Below, in pieces: positions 33,891 to 42,439 of a stretch of DNA of 64,000 nt. The notes below the pieces were generated by a model that was not told where the DNA came from, searched no databases, and was given only the letters and a program-made list of their open reading frames with translations. The DNA lies in contig NZ_CP011058.1 in the NCBI RefSeq assembly GCF_000961095.1, positions 5,286,001-5,350,000 of the forward strand, written 5' to 3'. The translations under genes were made by a program, and so were the position numbers. The DNA is from Paenibacillus beijingensis (lineage in GTDB: Bacteria > Bacillota > Bacilli > Paenibacillales > Paenibacillaceae). Each line of letters starts with the position of its first letter. The stretch's first letter is position 1.

Positions 33891-34549
33891 ATGGACCTTC
33901 AGATGAGCAGCAGCCGCGTTGTGATCTTCACGGGGGGCAACCTCGGTGATTGGGCGCTGCGGCTGCCGCAGCCGGGCGATTATTTGATAGGTGCAGACAA
34001 AGGCGCATTTTTTCTGCTGGAGGCCGGTTTCACGCCCGATCTCGCCGTCGGCGACTTCGACACCGTTACGCCGGAGCAGCTCGAGGCGGTTCGCAGCGGC
34101 AGCCGCGTTTTTCGCGGCTTCGATCCGATCGACAAAGATTACACCGATACCGAGCTCGCTTTCCGGATTGCGCTGGAACGTGCGCCTGCGCAAATCGTCA
34201 TTGCCGGGGGCTCGGAAGCCGTTTTGACCACTCGCTTGCCAATGTGCATCTGCTTCGAACCGCGGGTGAAGCGGGTGTTGACACCGTCGTGATGGATGCC
34301 GACAATGCCGTGCGTCTCATCGGCCCCCGCGGGGCGCTCTGCATTCGCAGCGAAGGCTACGATCAAGTTTCGCTGCTGCCGCTGTCGCCTGTCGTTACGG
34401 GCATTACATTAACCGGATTTCAGTATCCGCTGACGGATGCGGAGCTGACAATCGGGCAATCGCTCGGCATCAGCAACCGGCTTTTGGACCGCACCGGCAC
34501 CATTTCCATCTCCGAAGGGCATCTGCTCGTTATCCAAAGCAGGGGCTGA
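33891..34549 (+). pseudogene. thiN: Thiamine pyrophosphokinase with one frameshift
   Basis: Thiamine diphosphokinase converts thiamine to thiamine diphosphate with ATP. The first frame reads VVIFTGGNLGDWALRLPQPGDYLIGADKGAFFLLEAGFTPDLAVGDFDTV, the family start, and continues through KDYTDTELAFRIAL. At the G5 run 34206-34210 the frame shifts; one extra G would give IAGGLGSRFDHSLANVHLL and the normal ending to the TGA at 34547-34549. All conserved blocks are present across the two frames. A single homopolymer indel in an essential salvage enzyme suggests a sequence error, though loss is possible if thiamine diphosphate is taken up. A terminator stem overlaps the stop. Confidence 0.8.
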
Positions 34550-34563
34550 TTAGCCCCTTTTCC
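34541..34563 (+). terminator. Terminator after thiN
   Basis: Stem AGGGGCT / AGCCCCT (34541-34547, 34552-34558) with a 4-nt loop, then TTTTCCCC. It overlaps the thiN stop codon. Confidence 0.8.
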
Positions 34564-34805
34564 CCCATAACGCTCATTTTCCGAACCGACCTCCCGGGTG
34601 CTCCCTTTTTCTTCCGAAAACATACACTAACGTTAATATCTTAGAGGTGAAACATTTTGCACGCAAAGGTATAATATTTAAGGTTATAGCCAGCAACTGC
34701 TTTCACCGTCCTATTGGCGATCGAAGTTTCGCGCCGCAATGTGAAAGTTAAAGTGTGCAGCTAAAAATGTTCTTATCTTTAATCAAGGCGCAGGGAAGTG
34801 ATCAA

Positions 34806-36560
34806 TTGAAAGCGCAGCGGCTCCTAACTTATTATTTGCGGTCAAAAGCGTTCTACTACTTGTTCGCCATTCTGTTGATTGCGGCAGGCAACGTGATTCA
34901 AGCCTACTACCCCAAAGTGCTCGGACAGTTTACCGACCGCCTGAAAAGCGGCAGCATCACCATTCCCGACATCGAACGGTACGGACTTATTCTGCTGGTG
35001 ATCGGCCTGCTGTACGGCTCGATGGCCGGGCTCGGCCAATATGTCATTATGCGGCTGGGACGCGGGTTCGAGCTCTTGACTCGCGGCAGCCTGTTCCGCC
35101 ACTTCACAAGCTTAAGCGAATCGTATTATTCCAAACATGGAGTCGGACAGATGCTCAGCTACGTTATGAATGACGTCACCTCTGTCCGGGAATCGATTTC
35201 CGTTTGTCTCAACCATACGACGAATGCTTCCATCCTCATTTTGTCCGCCGTCGTCATGATGCTGACCAGCTCCATCCCTCCGTTTCTAATCGTTACCTGC
35301 GTCGCTCCGCTGCTGTTCATTCCATGGCTGGTCGTCCGGTTCGGCCCGCAAATCCGGCAGCGTTCGATGACCGTGCAAAATTCGCTCGGCGCCATGACCG
35401 AAGCGGCGGAAGAACAGTTCGGCGGCATCCGGGTAACGAAAAAATTCGCCGTGGAACGGATTATGATTACCCGTTTCGGCGCCAAGGTGGACGATATTAA
35501 AGCGAATCAGCTGCAGCTCGTACGGATCTCCTCGGTTTTTCAGGCGCTGCTTCCGTTTCTCGGCACGCTTTCGCTTATCGTGACGATCGCATACGGCGGG
35601 TTTTTGACGATGCGGGGAAGCATCTCGATGGGCAGCTTCGTGTCGCTGACGCTGTACGTCCGGCTCATGATTAACCCCCTTCAACAAATCGGCAACGTCA
35701 TCAACACGATGCAGCGCTCGCGCGCATCGCTGGAGCGCATCGGGAAGCTGCTGGCTACCGAAGGCGACATCCAAGAGCAGAAGGAAGCGGCGCCGCTGCT
35801 TCAGCATAGTGCGGATATCCACATCCGTTCCCTGTCGTTCCGTTATCCCGGGTCCGGCCGCGATGCGCTTCTCGGCATCAATCTTACGATACCGGACGGA
35901 AAAACAGTCGGCATCATCGGCAAAACAGGCAGCGGCAAAACGACGCTCGTCAAGCTGCTGCTGCGCATTTACGACGCGCCAGCAGGCACGATATATATCG
36001 GCGGGCGCGAAATCCGCACCGTTACGCTCGAAAGTTTGCGCGGCGACATCGCTTACGTTCCGCAGGACGGATTTCTGTTCAGCACGACGCTGCGGGACAA
36101 TATCGCCTTCTCGCAGCGGGACGCATCGCTTGCGGCTGTGGAAGCGGCGTCCAAAGAAGCGCACATTTATGACAGCATAATGGGCTTCAAGGAAGGCTTC
36201 GGCACGAAGCTGGGCGAACGGGGAGTCACCCTCTCCGGCGGTCAGCGGCAGCGCACTTCGCTTGCGAGAGGACTGATCAAAGACGCGCCCATTCTCATTC
36301 TGGACGACAGCGTCAGCGCCGTCGACGCCGTCACGGAAACGGCGATTATCGGCAACATCCGGCGGCTGCGCAAAAAGAAGACGACGCTCATTATCGCTCA
36401 CCGGATCAGCGCGCTGAAGCACGCCGATGAAATCATCGTGCTCGATGAAGGGCGGATCGCGCAGCGGGGAACGCACAGCAAGCTGCTGCTGGAGGAAGGA
36501 ATATACCGGGAGCTGTATCGCCTGCAGGAAGGAGGCGCGAAAAATGCGTCCGCAACGTAA
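34806..36560 (+). CDS. ABC exporter half-transporter (YheI-like partner)
   Basis: An ABC transporter half of about 584 aa: six membrane segments (residues about 10-300), then an ATPase with Walker A GKTGSGKTT, signature LSGGQRQRTSLARGL, Walker B LILDDSVSAVD (the catalytic Glu is replaced by Asp-Ser, DDS) and H-loop IIAHRISAL. The DDS at the catalytic-Glu position marks the degenerate site of heterodimeric exporters such as YheI/YheH (BmrC/BmrD), so it should pair with the next gene. The start is uncertain: TTG at 34806 is taken from the AGGGAAGTGAT site, but a GTG at 34755 and ATG at 34767 are open. The substrates are unknown, likely drugs or lipids. Confidence 0.87.
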   Translation: MKAQRLLTYYLRSKAFYYLFAILLIAAGNVIQAYYPKVLGQFTDRLKSGSITIPDIERYGLILLVIGLLYGSMAGLGQYVIMRLGRGFELLTRGSLFRHFTSLSESYYSKHGVGQMLSYVMNDVTSVRESISVCLNHTTNASILILSAVVMMLTSSIPPFLIVTCVAPLLFIPWLVVRFGPQIRQRSMTVQNSLGAMTEAAEEQFGGIRVTKKFAVERIMITRFGAKVDDIKANQLQLVRISSVFQALLPFLGTLSLIVTIAYGGFLTMRGSISMGSFVSLTLYVRLMINPLQQIGNVINTMQRSRASLERIGKLLATEGDIQEQKEAAPLLQHSADIHIRSLSFRYPGSGRDALLGINLTIPDGKTVGIIGKTGSGKTTLVKLLLRIYDAPAGTIYIGGREIRTVTLESLRGDIAYVPQDGFLFSTTLRDNIAFSQRDASLAAVEAASKEAHIYDSIMGFKEGFGTKLGERGVTLSGGQRQRTSLARGLIKDAPILILDDSVSAVDAVTETAIIGNIRRLRKKKTTLIIAHRISALKHADEIIVLDEGRIAQRGTHSKLLLEEGIYRELYRLQEGGAKNASAT

Positions 36561-38385
36561 CCGCACAGACAGCCGAAACGAGGGCACAGGCAGTATCGCT
36601 CCCGCCGTATCCGGCAACAACGCGATACCGGGAAAAGCGTCTTTCAAAGGCATTCTCGCTTATGCCAAGCCGCACCGCAAAACATTCTTCGGCGTCTTCG
36701 GCTGCACGCTCATTGCCATTTCCGCCGATTTGCTGCAGCCTTATCTCGTCAAAATCGCCATCGACGACAACCTGATGATCGGCCGCAACGATTACGGCAT
36801 GCTGCTTATTATTTGCGGCATTTATTTGCTGCTGTCGCTGCTCAGTTTCCTGTTCTCCTATTTGCAGAGCAACCTGATCCAATTCGCCGGCCAGAGCATC
36901 GTCGCCCGCATCCGCAAAGATCTGTTTGCGCATATTACGCGGTTGTCTCCGTCGTTTTTCGACCGCTTCTCCAGCGGAAGCCTCGTCACCCACGTGTCGA
37001 GCGACACCGAGACGATCAACCAGTTTTTTACGCAAGTTTGTCTCAGTCTCATGCGCGACGGTATGACGTTAATTTTTATTATCGTGCTGATGTTCCAGCT
37101 CGATCCCGTATTGGCCGGATACAGCATGTTGCTGCTGCCGGTCATTGCGCTGATTGCGGTCTCGTTCCGCTCCTATATGCGCAAAACGTACCAAGCGTCA
37201 CGTTCCCGGCTCTCTCGCCTGATCGCTTTCGTGGCGGAAAATTTGGCAGGCATGAACCTTATTCAGGCGTTTCACCAGGAAAAGGAGCAGCAGCTCGAGT
37301 TTGACGAGCGGAACCGGTTCTATTACAAAGCGAATCTGCGGGAAATCCGCACAAGCGTGCTCTTCAACCGTTCCTTCGATCTGCTCGGCAATCTGTCCAT
37401 CGCTTTTTTGACGTGGATCGGCGGCAGGGCGGTTTTTCATCACACGATCGAATTCGGCGTCTTGTACGCGTTCATTACGTATATCCGCCAGTTTTTTCAG
37501 CCGATCAACGCCATTACCCAGCAGTGGAACACGCTCCAATCGGCGTCGGTTTCAATGGAGCGGATCTGGAATCTGTTCCGCACGGAACCGGATGTGAAGG
37601 AAGCAGCCCGCCCATTATCGATGCCGGAATCACCAGTTCAGGGGCAAATCGATTACAACCGCGTCGTGTTCGGCTACAATGCGGAGGAACCGGTGCTGAA
37701 GGGGCTCGAACTTCATATCGCCCCTGGAGAAATGATCGGGATCGTCGGCACGACGGGCGCGGGCAAAAGCTCGCTGATCAGCCTGCTGTGCCGGTTTTAT
37801 GACGTGCAGCAGGGCAGCGTGCGGATCGACGGCACCGACATCCGTGACATTCCGCTTGAGCAGCTGCAGCGGACGGTCGGGCTGGTGCAGCAGGAGCCGT
37901 ATCTTTATTCCGGAAGCATCCTGGATAATGTGAGGCTGTTCGATGAAAGCATATCGAGGGAAGATGTCATTAGCGCCTGCCGTTTCGTCGGCGCGGACGA
38001 TCTGGTGCGCAGGCTGCCCGCAGGCTATGAAACGATGCTGTCGGATAAAGGAAGCGGCTTGTCGGCCGGCGAAAGGCAGCTGATATCGTTTGCCCGGATC
38101 GTCGTATTCCAGCCGGCCATTCTTATACTGGACGAGGCGACGGCCAATCTCGATTCCCGGACAGAGCAGACGGTGCAGCAGGCGCTGCAGGCGGTTTCCA
38201 AGGGCAGAACGACACTTGTTATCGCCCACCGCCTCTCCACCGTTATGGGGGCCGACCGCATCATCGTAATGAGCGCCGGCATGATTGTCGAGGAAGGTAC
38301 GCATGCGCAGCTGCTGCGCATGCGGGGTTACTACGAGCAGCTGTACCGGCATTCGCAGGGCAGCGCCGAGATGGGGATCGGGTAG
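36544..38385 (+). CDS. ABC exporter half-transporter (YheH-like partner)
   Basis: Second half of the exporter pair, 613 aa. The first 30 residues are polar; membrane segments follow (about 38-330). The ATPase has Walker A GTTGAGKSS, signature LSAGERQLISFARI, Walker B ILILDEATANLD with the normal catalytic Glu, and H-loop VIAHRLST. So this subunit holds the active site motif set while its partner is degenerate. GGAGG lies 8 nt before the ATG at 36544, and it overlaps the end of the previous gene by 17 bp. A heterodimer is the only sensible reading. Confidence 0.9.
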   Translation: MRPQRNRTDSRNEGTGSIAPAVSGNNAIPGKASFKGILAYAKPHRKTFFGVFGCTLIAISADLLQPYLVKIAIDDNLMIGRNDYGMLLIICGIYLLLSLLSFLFSYLQSNLIQFAGQSIVARIRKDLFAHITRLSPSFFDRFSSGSLVTHVSSDTETINQFFTQVCLSLMRDGMTLIFIIVLMFQLDPVLAGYSMLLLPVIALIAVSFRSYMRKTYQASRSRLSRLIAFVAENLAGMNLIQAFHQEKEQQLEFDERNRFYYKANLREIRTSVLFNRSFDLLGNLSIAFLTWIGGRAVFHHTIEFGVLYAFITYIRQFFQPINAITQQWNTLQSASVSMERIWNLFRTEPDVKEAARPLSMPESPVQGQIDYNRVVFGYNAEEPVLKGLELHIAPGEMIGIVGTTGAGKSSLISLLCRFYDVQQGSVRIDGTDIRDIPLEQLQRTVGLVQQEPYLYSGSILDNVRLFDESISREDVISACRFVGADDLVRRLPAGYETMLSDKGSGLSAGERQLISFARIVVFQPAILILDEATANLDSRTEQTVQQALQAVSKGRTTLVIAHRLSTVMGADRIIVMSAGMIVEEGTHAQLLRMRGYYEQLYRHSQGSAEMGIG

Positions 38386-38402
38386 CACGTATTTAAAAAT
38401 AG

Positions 38403-38444
38403 AGCGGAAGACAGCGGTTGTAACCGGCTGTCTTCCGCTTTTTT
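38403..38444 (+). terminator. Rho-independent terminator after the ABC pair
   Basis: A 13-bp stem AGCGGAAGACAGC / GCTGTCTTCCGCT with an inner GGTT/AACC stem, then TTTTTT. It ends one or two bases into the convergent gene. Confidence 0.92.
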
Positions 38445-39231
38445 AAATCTCCACCTTCATCCCCGTGCGCGCAAACTGCATTTGTTGCGGAAGTTCGTAG
38501 TCTTTGCGCAAATCAATGTCATGAGACAGATGAGTCAGTATCATTCGGCCCGGACGAAGTTCGTTCAGCAGCTCCATCGCTTCCGTTACGTCATATACCG
38601 ACCGCGTTTCGTACGGATACGGTTCGTGATAAAAGCTGGTGCCCAATATGAACAAATCAAGGTCTTCGAAAGGGCGCTTCTGCTCCGCTGTCAAGCCGAT
38701 CGAATCCGAGCAGTAAGCAAAGGCTCGCCCCGTCGTTTTATGTTCAAAACGGAAGGCGTAGGCATAGCCGTTTTTCCCATGATGAACTCTCCACGAGGAG
38801 ACCTCCCAGTCGCCGAACATACGCGGGGCGTCCAGTTCATGGAAATCGATCTGTCCCTTCAACCATGGAAAGCGTCCCAACACTTCGGCAATAACCTCGG
38901 AAGGCGCATATGCCTGTCCTCTCGATTCGGTCCAGCGGCAGGCGTCCGCCCACTCGACAAGCCCGCCGATATGATCGAAATGAGCATGCGTGATCAGGAT
39001 CCGCTTCGTTTGCCGCAGTCCCGCCGCCTCCATCTGTCTTCCCCAGTCGGGGCCGCAGTCAATGAGAATCGTGTTTTCTTCCTCGGTTCCATCCAAACCG
39101 TCAATCTGCAGCAGCGAGCGCAGCCTGCGGTTGCCGCCGACGGCCCGCGCCTCCTCGCAAACGGCGCAGGGGCAGTATACACGGGGCACTCCCATAGAGT
39201 CTCCGGTTCCCCGAAACGTTAATATAGCCAC
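38443..39231 (-). CDS. MBL-fold metallo-hydrolase (PhnP-like)
   Basis: A 262-aa metallo-beta-lactamase-fold hydrolase. It starts LTFRGTGDSMGVPRVYCPCAVCEEAR, where the Cys cluster resembles the extra zinc site of PhnP, and has the active-site motif THAHFDHIGG (residues about 80-89) plus later SWRVHHGKNGYAYAF, YCSDSIGL and LTHLSHDIDLRKDYELP. PhnP-like enzymes are cyclic phosphodiesterases; without a phn cluster the substrate is uncertain. The GTG at 39229-39231 follows AGGGAGAAC. A dyad lies in its upstream region. Confidence 0.85.
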   Translation of the reverse strand: MAILTFRGTGDSMGVPRVYCPCAVCEEARAVGGNRRLRSLLQIDGLDGTEEENTILIDCGPDWGRQMEAAGLRQTKRILITHAHFDHIGGLVEWADACRWTESRGQAYAPSEVIAEVLGRFPWLKGQIDFHELDAPRMFGDWEVSSWRVHHGKNGYAYAFRFEHKTTGRAFAYCSDSIGLTAEQKRPFEDLDLFILGTSFYHEPYPYETRSVYDVTEAMELLNELRPGRMILTHLSHDIDLRKDYELPQQMQFARTGMKVEI

Positions 39232-39266
39232 GGCTGTTCTCCCTTTTCATCGCTAAGTTTTGTCTA

Positions 39267-39292
39267 TATGAGCATATCATTGTTGCTCATAT
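39267..39292. promoter_or_regulatory. Dyad upstream of the MBL-fold gene
   Basis: ATATGAGCA (39267-39275) and TGCTCATAT (39284-39292), 8-nt spacing, about 40 bp before the GTG start. It lies where a promoter should be, so an operator is possible. Confidence 0.35.
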
Positions 39293-39360
39293 TTGCGCAA
39301 AATATTGGCCGGAATTGTGCATTTCAAGCGTTATCAACCACCATCAGCCATAAACGCGTT

Positions 39361-39408
39361 GCATGAATAAGCACCGCTTGGGTCCGTTACAATATTCATG
39401 CGCTTTTT
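39361..39408 (+). other. Hairpin with T-run in a gene-free spacer, possible small RNA 3' end
   Basis: GCATGAATA (39361-39369) pairs with TATTCATGC (39393-39401) around a 23-nt loop, followed by GCTTTTTATTT. No plus-strand gene ends nearby: the spacer from 39232 to 39619 has no ORF with a ribosome site. The structure looks like an intrinsic terminator of a transcript I cannot identify. The AT-rich part from 39420 to 39560 shows nothing further that is nameable. Confidence 0.4.
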
Positions 39409-39619
39409 ATTTCCTGCAAAAAAGCATCTGCCGAGTCCGAAAGGAATGTTTATTCATTTAGAATTAGAAAATTCTCACTCAATTCTCATAAAGACGTCTG
39501 AGACGCCGTAGATCAACACTTCCATCCTTCTTGGTAAATATTAGGTTATATAAATTATGGTAAAGTAACACTCAGATAAAGGATATTTCAGTCAGCATGA
39601 TGGAGGGACAACAATAACT

Positions 39620-40105
39620 ATGCGCAGCATGAGATGGATTCGTAAAGTCGTCGGCGTCAGCCTCTGCGCCGCCATCGGGTTTTCCTCGTTTGCTTTCGGC
39701 ACTTCCGACAAGGCAGAAGCCGCCACTCCGAAAGCGGAAAAAATCCTCAAAACGGGCAAACAATATTTGGGCGTCAAATACCGCCTCGGCGCTCCGAGCG
39801 GCGTTACATACGCATTCGATTGTTCCTCGTTCATTCAATATATTTATAAGAAAAACGGAATTTCCCTTCCGCGGACGACACGGCAGCAAGTCACAAAGGG
39901 CAAAAAAGTTTCGCGCGGTTATTTGAGCAAAGGCGATCTTGTTTTCTTCACCGGCAGGTCGGGCAGGAGCATCGGCCATGTGGGCGTTTATGCAGGCGCT
40001 AACCGGATCTTGCATACATACGGCAAAACCGGAGTCACCATATCCAGCTTGGGTACATCTTATTGGAAAAATCATTACGCAACGGCACGCCGCGTCATCC
40101 TTTAG
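39620..40105 (+). CDS. Secreted NlpC/P60 cell-wall hydrolase
   Basis: A 161-aa exported endopeptidase. A signal peptide (residues about 1-34, basic start, hydrophobic core VVGVSLCAAIGFSSFAF, cleavage after AEA) is followed by the NlpC/P60 domain: YRLGAPSGVTYAFDCSSFIQYIY with the catalytic Cys (about residue 68), GHVGVYAG with the His, and a third polar position in ILHTYG. It should cut the D-Glu-diaminopimelate bond or related links in the wall peptide. GGAGG lies 12 nt before the ATG. No SH3 or LysM domain, so it is a minimal hydrolase. Confidence 0.9.
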   Translation: MRSMRWIRKVVGVSLCAAIGFSSFAFGTSDKAEAATPKAEKILKTGKQYLGVKYRLGAPSGVTYAFDCSSFIQYIYKKNGISLPRTTRQQVTKGKKVSRGYLSKGDLVFFTGRSGRSIGHVGVYAGANRILHTYGKTGVTISSLGTSYWKNHYATARRVIL

Positions 40106-40162
40106 ATAAACGGCTGAATACTGCCAATTGGTACCACCAGGATGAGTCAACCGCAGCAAAAT

Positions 40163-40213
40163 GCAAAAGAACCTTCAGAACCACTATATATCGTGGGACT
40201 GAAGGTTCTTTGC
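40163..40213. terminator. Hairpin between convergent NlpC/P60 and histidine kinase genes
   Basis: GCAAAAGAACCTTCAG pairs with CTGAAGGTTCTTTGC (one unpaired base) and an inner CCAC/GTGG stem. The tails are weak (TTTGCATGTT on plus, TTTTGCATTTTG on minus). It lies between two converging genes. Confidence 0.7.
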
Positions 40214-40247
40214 ATGTTATGGGAAAAACAGGGGCTGCTGCGTCGAA

Positions 40248-41609
40248 TTACGAACGGGTAATGTCGGGAAACTGCAGCGTGATGGTCGTTCCTTTGCCGG
40301 GCTTGCTGAACACGTCGATCTGGCCTTCGTGCATATCGACGATCCGCTTGGCGATCGACAGTCCGAGCCCGACGCCGCCGGTCGTTCTTCTGCGCGCGCC
40401 ATCCACCCGGTAAAACCGTTCAAACAAGAACGGGATATCATTTTCGGGGATGCCCATCCCTTTGTCCGTCACCAGAACACGCACCGTATGCCGGACGGAG
40501 CTGATCGTCACATCGATCGGCTCTTTGCTGTATTTAAGCGCATTGTCCAGCAAAATGACGAGCAGCTGGCGGATTTTGTCCTTGTCTCCGGTCATCTTCA
40601 CGCCGGTTGCGACGGTGTGAACCCGGATTGGCCGCTGAAACGTGGCATGCAGCATTCCCGCCAGCTCGTCCACGAGCTGCACGACATCGAACGTTTGCAG
40701 GTTCAGCCAATCCTCCTGCTCCGCTTCCGCCAGCATAAGCATCGACTTGGTCAAATTTTGCAGCCGCTCCGCTTCCTTCGCGATCGCCTCGATCGCTTCG
40801 TTGCGCACGTTAACGTCGTCACTGCCCCACCGCTTCAACATGCCCGCATAGCTGCTGATGACCGTCAACGGTGTCTTCAATTCATGCGAGGCATCGGCGA
40901 CGAACTGCTTCTGGCGCGCAAAGGTGCGGTCGAGACGGTCGATCATCTGGTTAAACGCCCGGATCAGCTGCAGCAGCTCTGCCGATTCCTCCTTGTCTCC
41001 CATCTCGATTTTGCGCAGCTTGCCGCTGCGGTCGATCTCCCGCATTGTCTGCACCATATGCTGGATCGGCGCAGTCAGACGCGATGTGAACCAGTACGTG
41101 CCGAAGATCGCAAACAGAATCGCTCCGCTGCTCGTAACGGCAAGCGCCACGACCAGCACCTGCAGATAGCTGTCGAGCGAATTCAGCTTGCGGTCGATCT
41201 CCAGCATCCCGATAATTTCCGTTCCGACATAAAGCGGAAACTTCGTATACAGGACCCGTTTGCCCGAAACCCTCATTTGCCCGGATTGGTGGATCGGCTG
41301 AAAGGTGGCGGGAATGGAAAGCAGCTCGTTGTCCGAGCCTTGAACGTTGACGGTCTTGCCGCTTGGCGTCACGATGCGGATTAACTCGTTCACATTATAA
41401 AATTCCCGGAGCAGCCCGGGATCGGCCAGCTGGCCGGCCGATTGAATTTTCGTGTTCTCCAAAATTAAGTTCATTTTGTTCGCCATCAGCTGCTGTTCGC
41501 TGCGCGTCGTAATTTTGATGACAAACAAATAAACGAAAATATTAAACAAAATCAGAATAAAAATAAGCCAAAAAATTGTAAATAAAGTAAACCGCTTGCG
41601 AAGAGTCAT
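40248..41609 (-). CDS. Membrane sensor histidine kinase of a two-component system
   Basis: A 453-aa HisKA kinase (ArlS/YkoH-like layout). A TM helix at about 10-32, an external sensor domain (about 33-150), a second helix (about 151-172), a HAMP linker (SRLTAPIQHMVQTMREI), the phospho-His block FVADASHELKTPLTVISSYAG, then N-box LLDNALKYS, DKGMGIPENDIPFLFERFYRVDGAR, and GVGLGLSIAKRI. It overlaps the regulator gene by four bases, so the pair is coupled. The external domain has no motif that names the signal. Confidence 0.92.
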   Translation of the reverse strand: MTLRKRFTLFTIFWLIFILILFNIFVYLFVIKITTRSEQQLMANKMNLILENTKIQSAGQLADPGLLREFYNVNELIRIVTPSGKTVNVQGSDNELLSIPATFQPIHQSGQMRVSGKRVLYTKFPLYVGTEIIGMLEIDRKLNSLDSYLQVLVVALAVTSSGAILFAIFGTYWFTSRLTAPIQHMVQTMREIDRSGKLRKIEMGDKEESAELLQLIRAFNQMIDRLDRTFARQKQFVADASHELKTPLTVISSYAGMLKRWGSDDVNVRNEAIEAIAKEAERLQNLTKSMLMLAEAEQEDWLNLQTFDVVQLVDELAGMLHATFQRPIRVHTVATGVKMTGDKDKIRQLLVILLDNALKYSKEPIDVTISSVRHTVRVLVTDKGMGIPENDIPFLFERFYRVDGARRRTTGGVGLGLSIAKRIVDMHEGQIDVFSKPGKGTTITLQFPDITRS

Positions 41610-42304
41610 GCGTCCGGCTCCTTCATCATATAACCGACGCCCCGTACCGTATGAATCAGTTTATGGCGGAACCCTTTGTCCAGCTTCTGACGCAAGTACC
41701 GGATATAAACATCGACCAAATTTGTTTCGCCCATGAAGTCGTAGCCCCATACTTGCGACAAAATATCTTCACGGGATTTTTCCTCGTTCTTGTTCTCCGC
41801 CAAAAAAACGAGCAGCTCGAATTCCCGCGGCGTCAAATCGATGGCCAGCTCTTTGCGGTACACTTTGCGGGTGCGCAGCTCGATCGTCAAATCGCCGATC
41901 TTGATCAGGTCGGAGCCTTCCGATTCCTTCGGATTTTGCTGAAAAATGCGCAGCAGATTCCGTACCCTGGCGAGCAGCTCCTCCATTGCAAACGGCTTCG
42001 TCACATAGTCGTTGGCGCCGTGCTCAAAGCCGCTCACTTTGTCCGGCACCGTGTCGCGGGCAGTAATCAAAATAACGGGAATCGGATTGCCGGCCTGGCG
42101 CAGCCGCCTCAGCACCTCGATGCCGTTAAGCTCCGGCAGCATCACATCCAGCAGCACCAGATCCCATTCGTTGGAAGTGGCCATCGTAAAGCCCGTACGG
42201 CCATCGGTCGCATGTCCGACCGTATACCCTTCATGCTCGAGCTCAAGCTGCAATACACGTGCGATGCTTTCTTCGTCTTCAATGACCAATACGCGTTCAT
42301 TCAT
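41606..42304 (-). CDS. OmpR/PhoB-family response regulator
   Basis: A 232-aa regulator. The receiver domain (about 1-118) has the acidic DEES pair, the phosphoacceptor Asp in LVLLDVMLPELNG, and the switch residues ITA and KPF. The C-terminal winged-helix domain (about 133-232; DLTPREFELLVFLAEN, VWGYDF, VDVYIRYLRQKLD, IHTVRGVGYM) is typical of the ArlR/YkoG type. AGGTGAG precedes the ATG. It is first in the operon with the kinase, and the target genes are not visible. Confidence 0.94.
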   Translation of the reverse strand: MNERVLVIEDEESIARVLQLELEHEGYTVGHATDGRTGFTMATSNEWDLVLLDVMLPELNGIEVLRRLRQAGNPIPVILITARDTVPDKVSGFEHGANDYVTKPFAMEELLARVRNLLRIFQQNPKESEGSDLIKIGDLTIELRTRKVYRKELAIDLTPREFELLVFLAENKNEEKSREDILSQVWGYDFMGETNLVDVYIRYLRQKLDKGFRHKLIHTVRGVGYMMKEPDA

Positions 42305-42439
42305 CTTGATGTCTCACCTTCGCTCCTCCGGTCTTTCGTCCGTAAGAAGGACGCTATCTGTTATGCGCAAAGCAGCCTAAAAGTTGAAGAATCTTTTTCA
42401 TCTATCGTAAAAAGAACGGCAGTCGCAATCAAACGGAGC

